This document shows positions 22,130 to 33,586 of a DNA stretch of 64,000 nt, in pieces (the stretch's first letter is position 1; each line of letters starts with the position of its first letter). The stretch is from NCBI GenBank assembly GCA_023375785.1, contig SZWC01000095.1, positions 1-64,000 on the forward strand, given 5' to 3'. This DNA is from Penium margaritaceum (taxonomy: Eukaryota > Streptophyta > Zygnematophyceae > Desmidiales > Peniaceae). A program made the position numbers and the translations under genes. Under the pieces are notes generated by a model. It ran no database searches. It saw only the letters and a program-made list of their open reading frames with translations, and was not told where the DNA came from.

Positions 22130-22891
22130 TGTTATGTTCTGTGTATGCCCCTGATCCAATCAGCAGAAGATTTAGACTAGGTATACACTGCGCTTGTAGT
22201 GCAATTCCCCCAGTGACATGCAAGAGAGGCTGAGAGAGACAAGGCATGCACTACTCATCCTTGTGGAGTAAGTCCCCTTGGTCTAGTCTTGGTAGTCTAC
22301 CTGGTGCATGCTCCTTAGGACAACTTCGTATAGCCTAGTGGGAAAAGGCACCATCTCGCAAGCGAGAGGTCCAGGGTTGAATCCCGCCGGGACCAAAATT
22401 TTCTTTGTGACTAAAAAGGGCCAAGGAAGCTTCCTAGAAGCCTCTAAGGTCCAAGGTGGATCAAACGCCACTTGGCGGTCACAGAGGATATCATGTCATC
22501 AAAGCTGATAACACTGTCTAGGGTGGCCTTGGTGGGAGGCCCCTCCAAGGAGCCATTGGGAGCACTGACCAGAGACTATATAAGGCCTGTCATTTGCATG
22601 TGATCATACATCATCTCTTACCTTTGAGACTTGGGAGAAAACTAATCCCTTATTAGCCACCAAGAATGAGGGTAAAGTACAAGTGCAAGTGAACACTTTG
22701 GTGTATAGCATTGCCAGGTTGGTGAGAGTTTGGAACACTCTCCGGCCACGGTTGGGACAAGCTAAGTGAACCTTTCAGTGTGGAAACACCACTTCTTTGG
22801 TGATCTCTACCTTGGTTGAAATACCAAGGGCATTCGCTGGTTTGCCTGTCGGCGCCGTTTATTCTAGACCGTGGCCAAGTGCAGAGTGACG
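22130..22891 (+). repeat. Copia-B 5' LTR
   Basis: It starts TGTTATGTTCTG, with a TATA-like CTATATAAGG near 22577 and a tRNA-like A/B box pair at 22331-22384. I do not find a clear tRNA-iMet primer site after it, so the primer is unknown or the site has decayed. Confidence 0.85.
22331..22384 (+). promoter_or_regulatory. tRNA-like Pol III A and B boxes in the Copia-B 5' LTR
   Basis: TAGCCTAGTGGG (22331-22342) fits the A-box consensus TRGCNNAGYNGG at every position. GGTTGAATCC (22375-22384) is the B box GGTTCGANTCC lacking one base. The starts are 44 bases apart, as in a tRNA without a long variable arm. A D-stem GCCT/AGGC and a T-stem can be drawn. The acceptor strands do not pair, so it is not a functional tRNA. 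Confidence 0.7.
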
Positions 22892-23337
22892 AAGGGTTAT
22901 GGGCCCCTCGCTGATCGGGAAACTTGGTTCTTTCTACTACCGCTCAGTTCACGTGGCAGGTACCTCCGCAGCAGACAAGACACCACTGCTCCATCTGCTT
23001 CATCGTCGGTCCACTGGGACCAAGGTACGCATTGTGAGAGACCGGACGCGGGTTGGACCCGTGGTCCAGTTTATCTCTCCACGGACAAGGAACGAGGATA
23101 CGCTCTGCCATTGTTGATCCTCGAGTCCTAAGCGGGTTACGCTCTACACTTGTGGGTACGACCCCGTGTTTGTGGGAGCACTTCCTCCACAATAGCTAGG
23201 AGACAATCAGCTAGAGGGGTATGCAACGGACTGCATTGTGAAAATCTGTAGCAGTCATTACCCTCATCAGCCTATATCTGCCTCAAGAAAGCAGAAGAGC
23301 AGAGACTAAGTGAGCATCCTTAACCACACCGCAATCA

Positions 23338-24562
23338 TGCCGGGGGGTCAAGAGATCGTTCCAGTCACCTCACGGCCCGCCGAGTTGGGTGCGACCAATG
23401 GCATCACACGCTTCGATGGCAAAGCCTTTTGCACGGAAATGGTACTTTGAGGTGGTGATGCACGTGCACACTTACCTCATCATGCTGAAAGGGACGAAGG
23501 TAGCACCGGAAGACGAGGCAAGCACGGAATACGCAGAGTGGCAAGAGCGGAATGAAATCTCTCTTGCACTCCTTGTCACATCCATAAGCCCCTCCATAAT
23601 CTCCCACATTGAGGGGTGCACGACGGTAGCTGAGGCTTACACCAAGCTGACAAACGTATACCAGTCAACTTCCCTTGCCAATCGACTCTTCATTCTGCAG
23701 CGCCTCATCCGGCTACGGGTGGGCAAGGGGGAGTCCATCTCGGACTTCCTTCAGCAGTTTGAAGGACTGCTTCAAGAAGCCCGCGCCATGTCCCCGCAGC
23801 TCGACCAGCAGATACAGGCCATGATTCTCCTCATGGCCTTACCGCCAAGCTGGAGCCCCATGATCACCACCTTGGGTTGTTGGGAGGAGTTGGAGTTCAC
23901 ATACCCTCGTGTCTCTGAGTTTGTCCGGAATGAGGCCATGCAGCGCAACAACGGCGTCATCAACAACGCCGCGTACGCGAGTGGCTCAGGAGGCACCTCC
24001 TCTCATGGCAACAGCAGAGGCAGTGGCGACGGAAAGAGCGGCAAGAAGAAGGGCAACTGCCACAACTGTGGCAAGGCGGGGGACTGGGCGCGGGAGTGTC
24101 ACGCACCAAGGAAGAAAGGAGGCGGTGGTGGGAGCAGCAACGTGAGTAAGAAGGTGGACTCGACGTCCACGAGCATGATGGCCGAGAGCAAGGCCCCTCC
24201 CAAGGGCTCTGCGCTGCTGCGGCCGGGAGCCTTCGGGCTCGACAGTGGCACAGACTACCACACCTCTCGCGAGGCATGTGGCTTCTTGTCCCTCACACCA
24301 TCCACNAGGGCAACTGCCACAACTGTGGCAAGGCGGGGGACTGGGCGCGGGAGTGTCACGCACCAAGGAAGAAAGGAGGCGGTGGTGGGAGCAGCAACGT
24401 GAGTAAGAAGGTGGACTCGACGTCCACGAGCATGATGGCCGAGAGCAAGGCCCCTCCCAAGGGCTCTGCGCTGCTGCGGCCGGGAGCCTTCGGGCTCGAC
24501 AGTGGCACAGACTACCACACCTCTCGCGAGGCATGTGGCTTCTTGTCCCTCACACAGTCCAC
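23338..24562 (+). pseudogene. Copia-B gag and start of protease
   Basis: The first ATG is at 23338, with GITRFDGKAF typical of a copia Gag start. The copia-type Gag domain follows (ISLALLVTSISPSIISHIEGCTTVAEAY ... VYQSTSLANRLFILQRLIRLRVGKGESISDFLQQFEGLL), then a Gly/Ser-rich linker, a zinc-knuckle-like CHNCGKAGDWARECH near 24056 and the start of the protease region (AFGLDSGTDYHTS). Bases 24050-24305 are repeated as 24307-24562 around an N. It is a fossil with at least one break outside the join. Confidence 0.85.
24050..24562. other. False duplication of 256 bp around an N (assembly join)
   Basis: 24050-24305 and 24307-24562 agree except for about two bases close to the N at 24306. It lies in the Copia-B gag. 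Confidence 0.87.
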
Positions 24563-27500
24563 AGCCAAGTTCCGGTACGCCAACGGCGGCATCGAGTACG
24601 CGGCTGGTGAGGGAGAGAAGGTCATGTACAGGTGGCTTAACGGAACTGACAAGGACTTGTGGCTATAGAAGGTCATCTACATGCCAACTTTTGCCGCAAA
24701 CCTCCTCTCCGTCTTGCGGATTATGGATCACGCGATGACGGTGGTGTTCACACAGAAGGAAGCCGTCATCCTCAAGAACAAGGACGTGACGATTACCTAC
24801 GTTGCGTCGGACCTTGTCGCCAAGGTGCCACAAATGGATGGACTCTACATTCTGTAGACGAAGAGTATGGAAGGGCACGCTGGGACGGCAGAGGCAGTAG
24901 TAGAAGCTACACCATCGCTAAATGCCAAGACACCATCCATGCTGCCTGTTGTGGCGGCTAAAGATGCGTGAGCAGCAACTTCAAAGCTGTGGCACAGACG
25001 CCTTGGGCACGTGGCCGACAACACCCTGTAGGTCATGCAGGAGCAGAAGCTTGTACGCGGGCTGGAAGGGTGTGAGCTGAAGGGTGTGAGCTGAAGGGTG
25101 GATACAATGCTGGGTGTGAGGCTTGCGTGCAAGGGAAGATAAAGCGGAACACTTCTCCAAAAACAGTCGCAGAGCAGAGGGCATAGTCGACCTCCTCCAT
25201 AGCGCCGTGTGTGGTCCCATGTGTACCACGTCTGACGGCGGCTCCAAATACCTGCTCACCTTCATCGATGATTACTCTCGGAAGGTGTGGTTGTACTTCC
25301 TCAACGAAGGGAGAGGTGCTGGAGCGCCTGCAAGAGTTTGTCACGATGGTGGAGCGACCAACCGGGCGGAAGGTCAAGGCTGTGCGCAGCGACAATGATA
25401 GAGAGTACCAAGGGTGAAAACCGTGGCTTCGGGAACACGACACTGTCCACCAACCTACTGCTCCCTAAACAACGCAGAGCAACGGCGTGGCCGAGTGCAT
25501 GAATCGGACCATTTTGGCCATGACGCAAACCATGCTGTTTGACTCAAAGCTCCCTCCTCGCTTCTGGGAAGAAGCAGTGTGCACTGCATGCTATCTCATC
25601 AACCTCATGCCTGCTGCAGCACTGCGCAACAAGGGGACAAAAAACGAGCAAAGTACTAAACACATGACGCAGCATAAGGCATGGTCGAGAAAGAAGCCGG
25701 ATGCCTCTCACCTAAAGGCATTGGACTGCACGGCTTGGGCCAAAGTCCAGGACGGGCAAGGAGCAAGAAAGTTGGATGCACGTGCGCGCAAGTACATGAT
25801 GATCGGCTACGAGGCTGCGCACAAGGCGTACAGGCTGTGGGACCAGGCAGCACAAAGAGTCATCACCTCCATAGATGTGACCTTCTAGCAAGAGTCACAC
25901 GGCAAGGGAGAACTGCTGGACCCAGAGAACTCTCCAAAACAAGGAGAGTGGATTGTGCTCCTGGAGGCGGGTGACACACCCCTGCCTAACTGGCGTGGGG
26001 CACCGGTGGCCGTAGACAACGAGGCTACTAATTCAGGGAGAGCGTCCCCTCAGGCTAAAGCGAAGTTGACATCCGACACTGCGTCGCAGACATCCGAGGC
26101 CTCCTCGGAGGTCAGTGGCTCTTCCCTTCTAGCGACCCCTCCTGGGGAAGCACAGCAGCAGCAGCACGAGTAGCCACCACCAGCACCACTACGGCGTAGT
26201 GAGCGCCAAGGAAAGCCTGCAAAGCAGTACGACGGAGGGAAGGCCGAGTGAACTGGCCTGAGCTGGTCGTACCTTGCGCAGGGAGAGCCGGCTACCATCG
26301 CCGAGACTCTATCACGGCCGGACGCTGGTAAGTGGAAGGAGGTGATAGAGAGCGAGCTCGCCTCCATCGAGGAGAATGGAACGTGGGAGCTGGTGGACAG
26401 ACCTCCAAACGCACACATGGTGGGCGTGAAGTGGGTCTTACGCATCAAACGCAAGCAAGACAAAAGCATCGAGAAGTACAAGGCAAAGATTGTCGCGAAG
26501 GGGTTCTCGCAGAGAGCAGGGTGTGAGTACGACGAGACCTACTCTCCCGTCACGTCCTTCCCCTCCATCCGCACCTTGCTAGCTGTGGCTACGGCGCGCA
26601 ACATGGAAATCCACTAGATGGACAAAAAGACTGCCTTCCTCTACGGGAAGCTTGACTAGGAGATATTAATGGAGGTGCCCGAGGGTGTCAAGGCAAAACC
26701 CGGGTGGGTGTTTCGCCTCATCAAGGCGCTCTACGGGCTGAAACAGGCCCCAAGAATCTGGTACAAAGAGATGGACAGCTTCATGGCTGGCCTTGGCTTC
26801 TCGCACTGCCACGACAAACCCAGTGTGTATGAGCATGCCGATGACCAATGGCTGTTGCTAGTAGCGCTGTACGTGGATGACCTGATTCTGGCCTCCACCT
26901 CCATAAAGGCCCTCGAGGCCCTCAAAGAGAAGCTGCATGGGCGGTTTCAGATGGACATGGGCGAGCCTCAGTACTACTTTGGCATCGCTATACATCGCAA
27001 CCCAGCTGTAGGCACCATCGAGCTCAACCAGACAAAGTACATCTCAGAGGTGCTTCGGCGCTATGGCATGTAAGACGCCAAACCCCTCAGCACTCCTCTT
27101 CCCACGAAGTGCAATCTCACCTCCGCCCACTCCCCCAGCACGGAAGTCGAGTGCTGTGAAATGCAGGATGTGCCGTACCAGTCTGCGGTGGGTATCATCA
27201 TGTATGCCATGGTTGGCACGCGGTCGGACATCTCCTTTGCTGTGGGGCTAGTCAGTTGGTTCGTGGCTAATCCCGGGCCACTCCATTGGCAGGCCGTGAA
27301 GCGCATTTTGCGCTATCTCAACAAGACACGGCACATGGGGCGGCAGTATGGCCGCCTTCAAGGAACAGACCCTTTGCGCCTCAAGTGCTAGACTGACGCA
27401 GATTTTGGAGGCAACATGGATGATAGGAAGTGCACCTCGGGCTTTGTGTACCTTGGGAACGGCGGCGCTGTGTCGTGGGCCAGACGCAAGCAGGACTATG

Positions 27501-27858
27501 TCTCCATCTCAACCGTAGAAGCTGAGTACGTGGCGCTATCTGAGGTGTGCAAGGAGATGCAATGGCTATGCAGCTTGCTTGCTGAGATGCACGCACCACA
27601 GAAGGAGGCCACAGTCGTCCACGTCGACAACCAGAGTGCGATGGACATCGCGTCCAAGGACACACTCTCCAGGCGGACCAAGCACATCAACATCCGCTAT
27701 CATTACGTGCGCGACCTCGTCACCAAGGGAGTAGTGGATGTGTAGTACATCGCGACCAAGCAGATGCTCGCGGACTTCCTGACAAAGCCACTGGAGAGTG
27801 ACCCGCACATGGCAGGGGCACATGGCATCGGGATGGTGAGCATAGCAGACGAGGGCTG
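24563..27858 (+). pseudogene. Copia-B pol region
   Basis: Protease continues to about 24840. Gag-pre-integrase and integrase core run about 24940-25890 (HRRLGHVADNTL, then FIDDYSRKVWLYFLNE, then NRTILAMTQTMLFDSKLPPRFW). Reverse transcriptase is about 26330-27070 (ENGTWELVDRP, YVDDLILAS, YYFGI) and RNase H about 27160-27858 (VEAEYVALSEVCKEMQWL, HVDNQSAMDIAS, RRTKHINIRYHYVRD, MLADFLTKPL). It is more like angiosperm Copia in wording than Copia-A. It is broken in roughly ten places. Confidence 0.88.
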
Positions 27859-27952
27859 AACGGGCGGCCTACTTCACAGGTGGCCAACATCGCTGGGCCC
27901 ATGGCCGTTGTAGGAATCTAGCCACAGATGGATGTAGGTGCAAGGGAGAGTT

Positions 27953-28713
27953 TGTTATGTTCTGTGTATGCCCATGGTCTAATAAGCAGAAGATTTAGAC
28001 TGGGTATGCAATGCGCTTGTAGCGTAAGTCCCCCGGCTATATGCAAGAGAGGCTTAGAGAGACAAGGCATGCACTGCTCATCCTTGTGGAGTAAGTCTCC
28101 TTGGTCTAGTCTTGGTAGTCTACCTGGTGCATGCTCCTTAGGACAACTTCCTACAGTCTAGTGGATAAAGGCGCCGTCTCGCAAGTGAGAGGTCCAAGGT
28201 TGAATCCCGCCACGACCAAACTTTTCTTTGTGACTAAAAAGGGCCAAGGAAGCTTCCTAGAAGCCTCTAAGGTCCAAGGTGGATCAAGCGCCACTTGGCG
28301 GTCACAGAGGGTGTCATGTCATCAAAGCTGATGACACTGTCTAGGGTGGCCTTGGAGGCAGGCCTCTCCAAGGAGCCACTGAAGCACTGACCAGAGACTA
28401 TAGAATGCCTATCATTTGCATATGATCATATATCATCCCTTTGTCTTAAGACTTGGGAGAAAACTAATCCCTTGTTAGCCACCAAGAAAGATGATAAAGA
28501 ACAAGTGCAAGTGCACACTTTGGTGTGTAGCATTGCCAGTTGGGTGAGAGTTTGGAACACTCTTCGGCCACGGTTGGGACAAGCTAAGTGAACCTTTCAG
28601 TGTGGAAACACCACTCTGTGGGTGATCTCTACCTTAGTTGAAATACCAAGGACGGTCGGCGGTTTGCCTGTTGGCGCCGTTTACTCTAGGCCGTGGCCAA
28701 GTGCGGAGTGACA
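27953..28713 (+). repeat. Copia-B 3' LTR
   Basis: It starts TGTTATGTTCTG after a purine-rich tract (GTGCAAGGGAGAGTT) and ends GTGACA. It carries a diverged version of the same tRNA-like box pair at 28154-28207. Confidence 0.88.
28154..28207 (+). promoter_or_regulatory. tRNA-like box pair in the Copia-B 3' LTR (diverged)
   Basis: CAGTCTAGTGGA and GGTTGAATCC again start 44 bases apart. The A-box side has drifted from the consensus; the B-box side is unchanged from the 5' LTR. Confidence 0.6.
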
Positions 28714-28718
28714 ACTTG
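28714..28718 (+). repeat. Copia-B target-site duplication, right
   Basis: ACTTG after the LTR end GTGACA. Copia-A reverse transcriptase sequence resumes at once (CACTTGATTACCTTGCATCC). Confidence 0.9.
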
Positions 28719-29676
28719 CACTTGATTACCTTGCATCCAGACGGGCGCTCAGTCGGCTCCCACGTACCGTTGTTGAGCTGCGAATATATCTCTTGCTACA
28801 CAATTTGCGCCCAATCTAGTGCATCTGGTGCAGCCATGGCCTCCTTGTAGAATGTTGGCTCATCTAAATCTACTACAACTGAGACATTCATCTCATCTGC
28901 TTTTTACAACATCCAGAAATACCCGCGTTCACCAGACTTTTAGCGCACCCTGAGAGGGTACCTGCGACTCGTACTAGAGCGTTAGCAGGCGGTTGGCGCG
29001 GTGCTAGCGGCACAACTGCTGCTGCTGATGATGGTACATCTTCTTCCTCTACTTGTGCTAGTGAGGCCAATGTATCTGCTGCATCAGACATGGGGAAGTA
29101 GAGTGGTTCTCCCATTGTCAGAGTAGAGGAAGGGTCAGGAGAGACGAGGTCAGGGAGAATATCTGCTCCCACTACTTTGTCAGCTTTTGGTTCTGCTGCC
29201 TATTGGCAAATGAAATTGGTGACAATGACGTTACTTTCCTTGAAAATGGCATCCCTCGAGATGATGACGTGGCCAGTATCCCTCTTGTAGAGGCAATACG
29301 CCTTGCTTGTCACCTCATAGTCGATCATGAGCATCTATGTGCTCTTTACGTCCCATTCCTGCCACTTCTCCTTTGGCACGTGTATGTGCGCCAAGCTGCC
29401 AAACACGCGAAGATAACCCACGCTCGGTTTCTTGTCGAACAACACTTTATACGGCCTCATCTGCTCCTGGGCCTTGATTGGAATGCGGTTCTTGATGTAC
29501 ACTGCATTGCTCAGTACTTCAGCCCAAAAGTCGTAAGTGAGCCGAGCCACATGAACTTTGGAGCGTGTTGACTCAACGATGGTGCGGTTAGTGAGTTCTA
29601 CTATGCCGCTTTGCTGTGTCAAGTATGGCGTAGTGCGGTACGCCTTGATGCGTGCTGTAGCGAGGTAGTCCTACAA

Positions 29677-30417
29677 TATCAACCTGCCTTAGGCAAAGGT
29701 CTAGAAAACGGGTCCCGACACAATGGTTCCCACCGACCGCTCTTGGTATTGCCACTAAGAGATGATTTCACCCTCAGAGCCAAGGTTCCACACTGGGCAC
29801 TTCATAGGAATCAGTTGCAGTCTGTCCTTAGCACGTGGTCACTTTCGCGTGAGGAGCGAACTCTTGGGGCTTAGACCTACCAATGCTTCTTTAGGGTCTG
29901 CCTCTGGTGGACAACTCCGCGAGGAGTCTCAAAGGTACTCAATGACAGGGAACTGACAGGTTCTTATTGTCCTAGAGCCAACCTCTAGACTAGGTGCGTA
30001 GTGGCTCCTTGGATGAGCCACTTTGGGGGCATTCTGGATTGCGTCATCCCCTACATGGCGCTCCCTGTGACCGCCAAGTGGCCCCAGCCACCAGGAAGGA
30101 CCTTGGAATGTTCTAAAATGTGTCTTAGAACCTTCTTCTCCCCCTTTTGGTCACAAAGAAAACTAGTCACCAGGCTCGGATTTGACCCAGTGAACTCTCG
30201 CTCCATAGACTAACTTTGGAACGTCTAAGCCACAAGGAGTTGTCCTAGGTAGTATTTGCTGGCTATACTATCCAGATTAGACCAAGGGGATTTGCTCCAA
30301 AGGAGCAGTGCATGCCTTGTCTATGTAGACCAGACTTAGGGGATTTCCTCCAAGGGAGCAGTTTGTCCGGTACCTGTCCAAATATCAGCCATGGACAAGG
30401 AGCATACCACGTCAACA
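29677..30417 (-). repeat. Solo LTR of Copia-C, inserted in Copia-A integrase
   Basis: 741 bp, minus orientation; on the element strand it starts TGTTGACGTGG and ends GGTTGATA. The flanks are TACAA (29672-29676) and TGGAA (30418-30422), an imperfect 5-bp target duplication, with Copia-A integrase sequence continuing on both sides. A lone LTR with target sites is what LTR-LTR recombination leaves. It carries a tRNA-like box pair at 30178-30232 and shares several blocks with the Copia-B LTR, so the two families are related. Confidence 0.82.
30178..30232 (-). promoter_or_regulatory. tRNA-like Pol III A and B boxes in the Copia-C LTR
   Basis: On the minus strand TGGCTTAGACGT starts at 30232 (10 of 12 fits to the A box) and GGGTCAAATCC starts at 30188 (10 of 11 fits to the B box). 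The starts are 44 bases apart, the same as in Copia-B and in true tRNAs. Confidence 0.65.
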
Positions 30418-32849
30418 TGGAATTCCTTGCTCAGGTACTCTCCACCTCCTTGGAGGAAAGGAGGTACACAGCAATATAACGGCAAAAATCATCAATGAAG
30501 GTGAGAAAATACCTAGAGCCTTCAAAGCTCTGGGTCTGCATCGATCCACACAAGTCTATATGGACCAGCTCCAGTACCTCCTTGGCACACTCCCCTACTC
30601 CCAAGAACGCCTCGCGATGCGGCTTTCCCTCCAAATAGCCGACGCACAACTATTGCTCAAAGTTAGAGACGGTGGGTAAGTCACGAACCATCTGCTTTGT
30701 TTGAAGTTGCTCCAAGGCGCGCATGTTGATGTGGCCGTAGTGCGCATGCCAGATTTTGCCATATGTGGCCTGCACCATTGCTGCAAGACTATGCTCGTGC
30801 GGGTTCTTGGTCGCCTTAGACAAGCGGTACATGTCGCCTTCACCGACCTTGCCAACTCCTCTCCGGTTTCATTGTCGAGGATGTAGCCAAAGTCGTCATG
30901 AAAGATATTCGCAGTCTTGTATTGGTGAGAGAGGACACTAAGAGAAGGCTCAAAGTAGCATCAGGTACATACAACACTCCATGGATCACTCCCACTTCAA
31001 TGCGACGCTAGGTCTCAAACCACATCTCCACAATCCCAATCCCCTCAGCATAAACCACTCCATCATCACCCAAAGCAATCGGTCGGGGGGGAATGGAGAG
31101 AAGCTACGTAAACCACTCCTTGTGGTGCATCACACTCTTGATACACCTTGAGTCCTTGTACCATGCCGGATCCGCCTTTTCCTTCTGCGACATGTCGGAG
31201 TTTGCCATAAAGAGGTGGTCGCACACCTCCTTGGCAACATTCATGTTGCCAAGTAGCGCACGTCGGTCTGGTTCTGGTGATGTTGCTGCTACTGACATTG
31301 CTGTGACTGCTACTGCTGTATTTGTGGAGATTGTTTCTTTTACTGCTGCTATTGTTGCTCCTTCAGGTCCCTCTTGAATTTGAAGCACCCTTTCTTGTAG
31401 TGCCCCTCTTTTAGGCAATAGTGGCACTCGCCGTTCTTCTTGCCTCTTTGCTGCCCGGACTGCTACTGCTCTTGGTTGCGTGAGCCCATGGTCATGACAG
31501 CTGCTTCACTGTTGCTGCTGTTGCCATTGCGCTTTGGTGCATTGCGACGTAGTTCTACGTACACCTTTTGCGTGCAGATGAAGTCTAGGTCGAGAGTCGG
31601 CTGGCATTCCAATGTCTCTCACATTGTGTCATAGCTTGTTGGGAGTCCCCTCAGCAAGAGGAGGACAAAGCGCGTGTCTTCCACAGGGTTGCTGGCCGCT
31701 TTCAGATGCTTTGCCAGCTCCTTTGCCTTGTCCAAGTACCCTTCCATCCCTTTGCCATCCCACATTTTCAATGCCATCATCTTCCCCTCCAAAAGCATAA
31801 GGAATGTAGGATCCTTGCTCTCATACTTCTTACACAACGTGTCCCATTCCTCTTTTGCAGTAGCCTTGTCATTCACGTATTGAGGATGCGGGTTGGAGAT
31901 GGTATTGACAAGCAGCCTATAGACCTGCCTGTTTTTCTTCTTTCACTCATATGCCACCACGACAGTTATAGATAAACTTGCATTTGCTGCACCTTTCTGC
32001 GGCATCTTCCCCGCCACCACCTCCGCTGCAGTGATCCCTTTTGCCTATGGATGCGGAGCACGCTCGTCGCCGCTCACCACCTCATACAAGCCCCTCTCCT
32101 CCATAAGGAGGCGAGTACGGATCTTCCAAAACGTGAAGTTGGCACATCCTTCCAGCCTCTTCAAGGCGGCGGGGCTGCTGTTACCACGCCTCCTGCTGCC
32201 ATTTTGAGCTTTGGTGATGCTCAGCGCTACCCTCGAGGGGCGGTGTTATTCCTACTTCTGCTGTTGCATCTGCCAGAAATCTATCTGACAGAAAATGGAC
32301 TCTAAAGTCCAAGAACATGGGAATTAAAAAAAACGAAAACCATCAACGTAAAATTCAGCTCAAAACATTCCACATCGACCCATGAAACAGGGTCATCAAG
32401 TGGGGATTTTTAGGGACGTGCCCTTTTGAAAACAGGGTATGCTTCTGCTCTTACTCCTGTTCCTACCAGCTAGCTTGTAAATGGTATCTCTTCCAAACGT
32501 ACAAATGGAATGCAAACACTTTTATACCAATGGAAAGCTTATGAAAACAACTTCAATTCTTATGTGCTACGTTTTAAATTTGACAAAGAAATGAGAGAGT
32601 TATGGTCATCACAACGCGATAGTCTTACTCAGAGAGAAGAGAGTAGACCTGGCGGATGTCGTTTTGAGTATAACTCTCAGTCTGGCCATTGAATCTTTGT
32701 GATTTTGGACTTGATGCACAGCTTGTCTCTTGAACGTAAAGATCCAGTAGTCGATTGTCAAATGTGGTGAAGGTTTTATCCAAACCCGTCAATCCCAAAG
32801 TGATAGCCTATGCTTGTTGAATGTGGCAGAATCTGACTCTAATAGAAGG

Positions 32850-33586
32850 TGTTGGAACTTGAGGAGAGAGGGAGCCTTGGAGCTGCCAGCTTGTGGGACT
32901 GGAAGGACATCACTTGTGCTGAAGAATGGTTATTCAATCACTCAAAATGATGGAGTACATATAGAGCTAGTGCTTGGGTAAGTCAACCCTCTCACAAGCC
33001 ATACTACTTAGCCATAGAGGCTAAGGCTCCTACACTAGAGTCCATAATCTCACACAATAGAGGAAATCAGCCTAGCAAGTAGGCTGACCACTCATACACG
33101 ACCTAGAGAGCTAGAAAATTCTCTCATGGCACACTCTAATGGTCACATAACCCACAATCCCATGGAGAATCCCCACGTGTCCATGATTAGCACACACGAA
33201 TCTCACCTCACCTAAAACGTGAGGAGAGGTATTTTTTTCCTAGTCAGCACACTCTCACAAGGCAAGCCAATAATCTAGGACCTTTTCGGATGTCTCTCCC
33301 ATCAGGTCTTGATCCTGGACCTCTTGCCTTTTCTTTTTATCAGGCTAAAGCATGGAACCATCGCCCATGTTCACCCAGATATCGGCAGTCAATGACCCCA
33401 GAAACTTCACAAATTCATATCTCCCAATACGACTTTTGGATCGGCCTCAAACTTAGACCGTAGTCATTTTTCCACCTCATCTTTCCAATGGTGAGGTCGG
33501 ATGGAAGATCACAACAGGCATCTGGTAGTTTCCTGAAACTTGTTCCTGTGGACCTGAAACTGAGCCGGATGGCTCCTTTCCTAACA
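32850..33586 (-). repeat. Copia-A LTR shared by two adjacent elements
   Basis: 737 bp. To its left lie the leader and gag of the element ending here, so it is that element's 5' LTR. To its right, directly at 33587, lie the polypurine tract and RNase H end of a second minus-strand element, so it is also that element's 3' LTR. Confidence 0.85.

Larger units (their letters stand above)
22130..28713 (+). mobile_element. Copia-B element, full length, nested in Copia-A
   Basis: This plus-strand Ty1/copia element belongs to a different family. It has LTRs of 762 and 761 bp (22130-22891 and 27953-28713), ends TGTTATG...GTGAC(A/G), and a perfect 5-bp target duplication ACTTG (22125-22129 and 28714-28718). 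Parts in order are leader, gag from about 23338, protease, integrase, reverse transcriptase and RNase H, ending near 27858. By eye the first ~130 LTR bases differ at roughly one in ten, so the insertion is old. It is broken, with roughly a dozen breaks or more. One false duplication (24050-24562, N at 24306) falls in gag. Confidence 0.92.
20724..33586 (-). mobile_element. Copia-A element interrupted by Copia-B and a solo Copia-C LTR
   Basis: This is a minus-strand Copia-A fossil. Left to right it has a stub of 3' LTR, polypurine tract, RNase H and reverse transcriptase (20741-22129), the Copia-B insertion, the rest of reverse transcriptase and part of integrase (28719-29671), the solo Copia-C LTR, integrase and gag-pre-integrase (30423-30950), protease near 31150, gag with knuckle near 31400 to about 32215, leader to 32849 and a 5' LTR at 32850-33586. 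Without the insertions it is about 5.5 kb. It is old, with well over ten breaks. Its 5' LTR directly adjoins the 3' end of another Copia-A copy. Confidence 0.88.

Noticed and set aside
22324-22395. A functional tRNA gene in the Copia-B LTR
   Set aside because: The internal boxes, D-stem and T-stem can be drawn, but the acceptor strands do not pair, the T-loop lacks a base and the anticodon arm is poor. I keep it as a tRNA-like module only.
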